This document shows positions 62,725-64,000 of a stretch of DNA of 64,000 nucleotides, piece by piece. The stretch comes from DATKFM01 sp963810485. Lineage in GTDB: Bacteria; Pseudomonadota; Alphaproteobacteria; Dongiales; Dongiaceae. Within the stretch, counting starts at the first letter, position 1; each line of letters opens with the position of its first letter. The notes under the pieces are model-generated. The model did no database searches, had not been told where the DNA came from, and saw nothing but the letters and a program-made list of their open reading frames with translations. The stretch spans positions 248,001-312,000 of the forward strand of contig CAWENQ010000002.1 in assembly GCA_963810485.1 (NCBI GenBank). The letters are read 5' to 3'. The translations under genes and the position numbers were made by a program.

Positions 62725-63703
62725 ATGTCCGCCGATCGACACAACGAAGCTGCCGCCACGCCGCCGGTTCCCGCGACCGCGGACAACATCGCCCGCGCGG
62801 CGGAGATCCTGCGCCGCGGCGGGTTGGTAGCGTTTCCCACGGAGACCGTCTACGGCCTGGGCGGCGACGCCACCGACGACCACGCAGTCGCCGCGATCTT
62901 CGAGGCCAAGGGCCGGCCGAAATTCAATCCGCTGATCATCCATGTGCCGGATGCCGCCGCGGCCTTTGCTATGGGCGTCGCCACCGACTCAGCGCGCAAG
63001 CTTGCCACCACCTTTTGGCCCGGGCCGCTGACGCTGGTCATGCAGCGGGCGCCCAGCTGCCCGGTATCCCTGCTCGCCAGCGCCGGGCTCGATAGCCTGG
63101 CCGTGCGCGTCCCCCGGCACCCAACAGCCCAGGCGCTGCTGCGCACCGCCGGCCGTCCGCTCGCAGCCCCCTCCGCCAACCGCTCCGGCAAGGTGAGCCC
63201 GACCACCGCGCTGCATGTGGCCGAGAGTCTCGGCAGCCGGGTCGAGCTGATCCTCGACGGTGGCGCCTGTCCGGTGGGCATCGAGTCGAACTGTCGTGGA
63301 TGTGTCCGGCCCGTCACCTGTGTTGCTACGCCACGGCGGCGTGACGCAGGAGGACATCGAAGCCGTTATCGGTAAGCTCGCGCTGGCCGCGCTCTCGGCG
63401 ACGCCGAAATCTCCCGGGCAGATGGAAAGCCACTACGCGCCCACCCTGCCGTTGCGTCTGGACGCCCGCGTCGTGAAACCGGATGAGGCCCTTCTCGCCT
63501 TCGGACCCGAAATCCCTTCAGGCGCACGCACAACGGCAAACCTCAGCCCCTCCGGCGACCTCGTGGAGGCCGCCGCCAATCTCTTCGCCATGCTGCGCCG
63601 GCTCGACGCGTCCGGCTGCCGCACCATCGCCGCGATGCAAATCCCCGACACCGGCCTCGGCCGAGCCATCAACGACCGCCTGCGCCGCGCCGCGACACGT
63701 TAG
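62725..63703 (+). CDS. tsaC: Sua5-type threonylcarbamoyl-AMP synthase (one frameshift)
   Basis: A 325-residue enzyme when repaired, of Sua5 rather than short TsaC type. It has a YrdC domain (GGLVAFPTETVYGLGGDAT, KGRPKFNPLIIHV, WPGPLTLVM, APSANRSGKVSPT) and a C-terminal Sua5 domain (SPGQMESHYAPTLPLRL). It makes the threonylcarbamoyl-AMP used for t6A at tRNA position 37, usually essential. The frame breaks at aa 63289-63290 in GAGTCGAACTGTC; removing one a joins CPVGIES to TVVDVSGPSP. An essential gene with a one-base break favours sequence error. Confidence 0.88.
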
Positions 63704-64000
63704 CCGATAAACTGCGCAACGATGTCAGGAGTCGGCACCAGGCAGACCTCACGCCGCCCGAACCAACTGTACCGGTTGCGCGCGACCAGATCGTAGACCA
63801 CGTCCCGCAATGCTCGCGGCACGATGGCGCCAGCCCGGAACCACGGCCAGGGCCAGCGCAGATGGCGCACCATGCGGAACCAGGCGGTGGATTTCTCATA
63901 CGCCACGCCGTCCTCGACGAAGTAGAAGCTGTCATAGACATCCAGCGGCAGGCCGTGACGTGCCAGGAACGCCTGGCCCAGCCGTGACTGCACCGCCGCA
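63700..64000 (-). CDS. DCC-family thiol-disulfide oxidoreductase-like protein (partial)
   Basis: C-terminal part of a DUF393/DCC protein; the N-terminus with the family DxLCxxC motif lies beyond the right edge. Visible motifs are VYDSFYFVEDG, a PRALRDVVYDLVARNRYSWFG run and a CLVP cysteine. Members are small thioredoxin-like proteins with unknown partners. It overlaps the convergent Sua5-type gene by four bases. Confidence 0.8.
   Translation of the reverse strand, partial: AAVQSRLGQAFLARHGLPLDVYDSFYFVEDGVAYEKSTAWFRMVRHLRWPWPWFRAGAIVPRALRDVVYDLVARNRYSWFGRREVCLVPTPDIVAQFIG

Overview
The window is high-GC bacterial chromosome with dense, short-spaced genes and long open antisense frames. The gene set points to an alphaproteobacterium, probably near the Rhodospirillales: FrcA-type single-domain sugar ABC ATPase, BTLCP cysteine protease, an HDAC/xseB/ispA/dxs/tlyA run, DCC-family protein, and GGAAC-N16-CGTT promoters of the EcfG general stress type. 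The organism is inferred from gene content; there is no rRNA here. One tRNA is present, tRNA-Leu(UAA). I see no CRISPR array, insertion sequence, phage or plasmid module.

Left part (1-15.8 kb): argE and a HAD phosphatase; a GntR regulator divergent from a sugar ABC transporter (permease, ATPase, binding protein) followed by a zinc alcohol dehydrogenase; a DJ-1/PfpI protein; a class III cyclase with TPRs; a flavin monooxygenase; then a sulfatase, a secreted HAD hydrolase and an MscS channel. 15.9-29.3 kb is mainly envelope and sensing: two related 17-kDa-antigen type proteins around a Sel1/peptidoglycan-binding protein, a PepSY/response-regulator/kinase operon divergent from a second PepSY-like secreted protein, a glycosyltransferase, a 5'-nucleotidase-like protein, a BTLCP protease, a large chemoreceptor and a GntR/FCD regulator.

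The standout region is 28.5-41.0 kb, all on the minus strand. Three inducible-type, wing-domain amino-acid decarboxylases (lysine-like, ornithine-like, arginine-like) lie in one apparent operon with a PotE-type antiporter, an orphan amino-acid binding protein and a porin. HdeD is just upstream and the GntR/FCD regulator just downstream. Together they would consume protons and make cadaverine, putrescine and agmatine, so this looks like a consolidated acid-stress or polyamine island. An 18-bp palindrome upstream of it recurs upstream of the sulfatase. Next to it (41.2-42.8 kb) is a cluster of four small genes, each with an EcfG-like promoter, one matching the consensus exactly.

Right part (43-64 kb) is mostly housekeeping: tRNA-Leu, a CinA-type protein, a lipoprotein, RseP, SfsA, SppA, TlyA, a MATE pump, Dxs, IspA, XseB, an HDAC-family protein, an L,D-transpeptidase, an MBL hydrolase, an MFS/aminotransferase/EamA operon, a SRAP protein, CysQ, a Sua5/TsaC-type protein and a partial DCC protein.

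Six genes carry eight frameshifts. Every one is a single extra base in a short homopolymer, and one hits the normally essential Sua5-type gene. Sequence or assembly error is therefore the simplest explanation; these genes are described as if repaired, with the break positions given.
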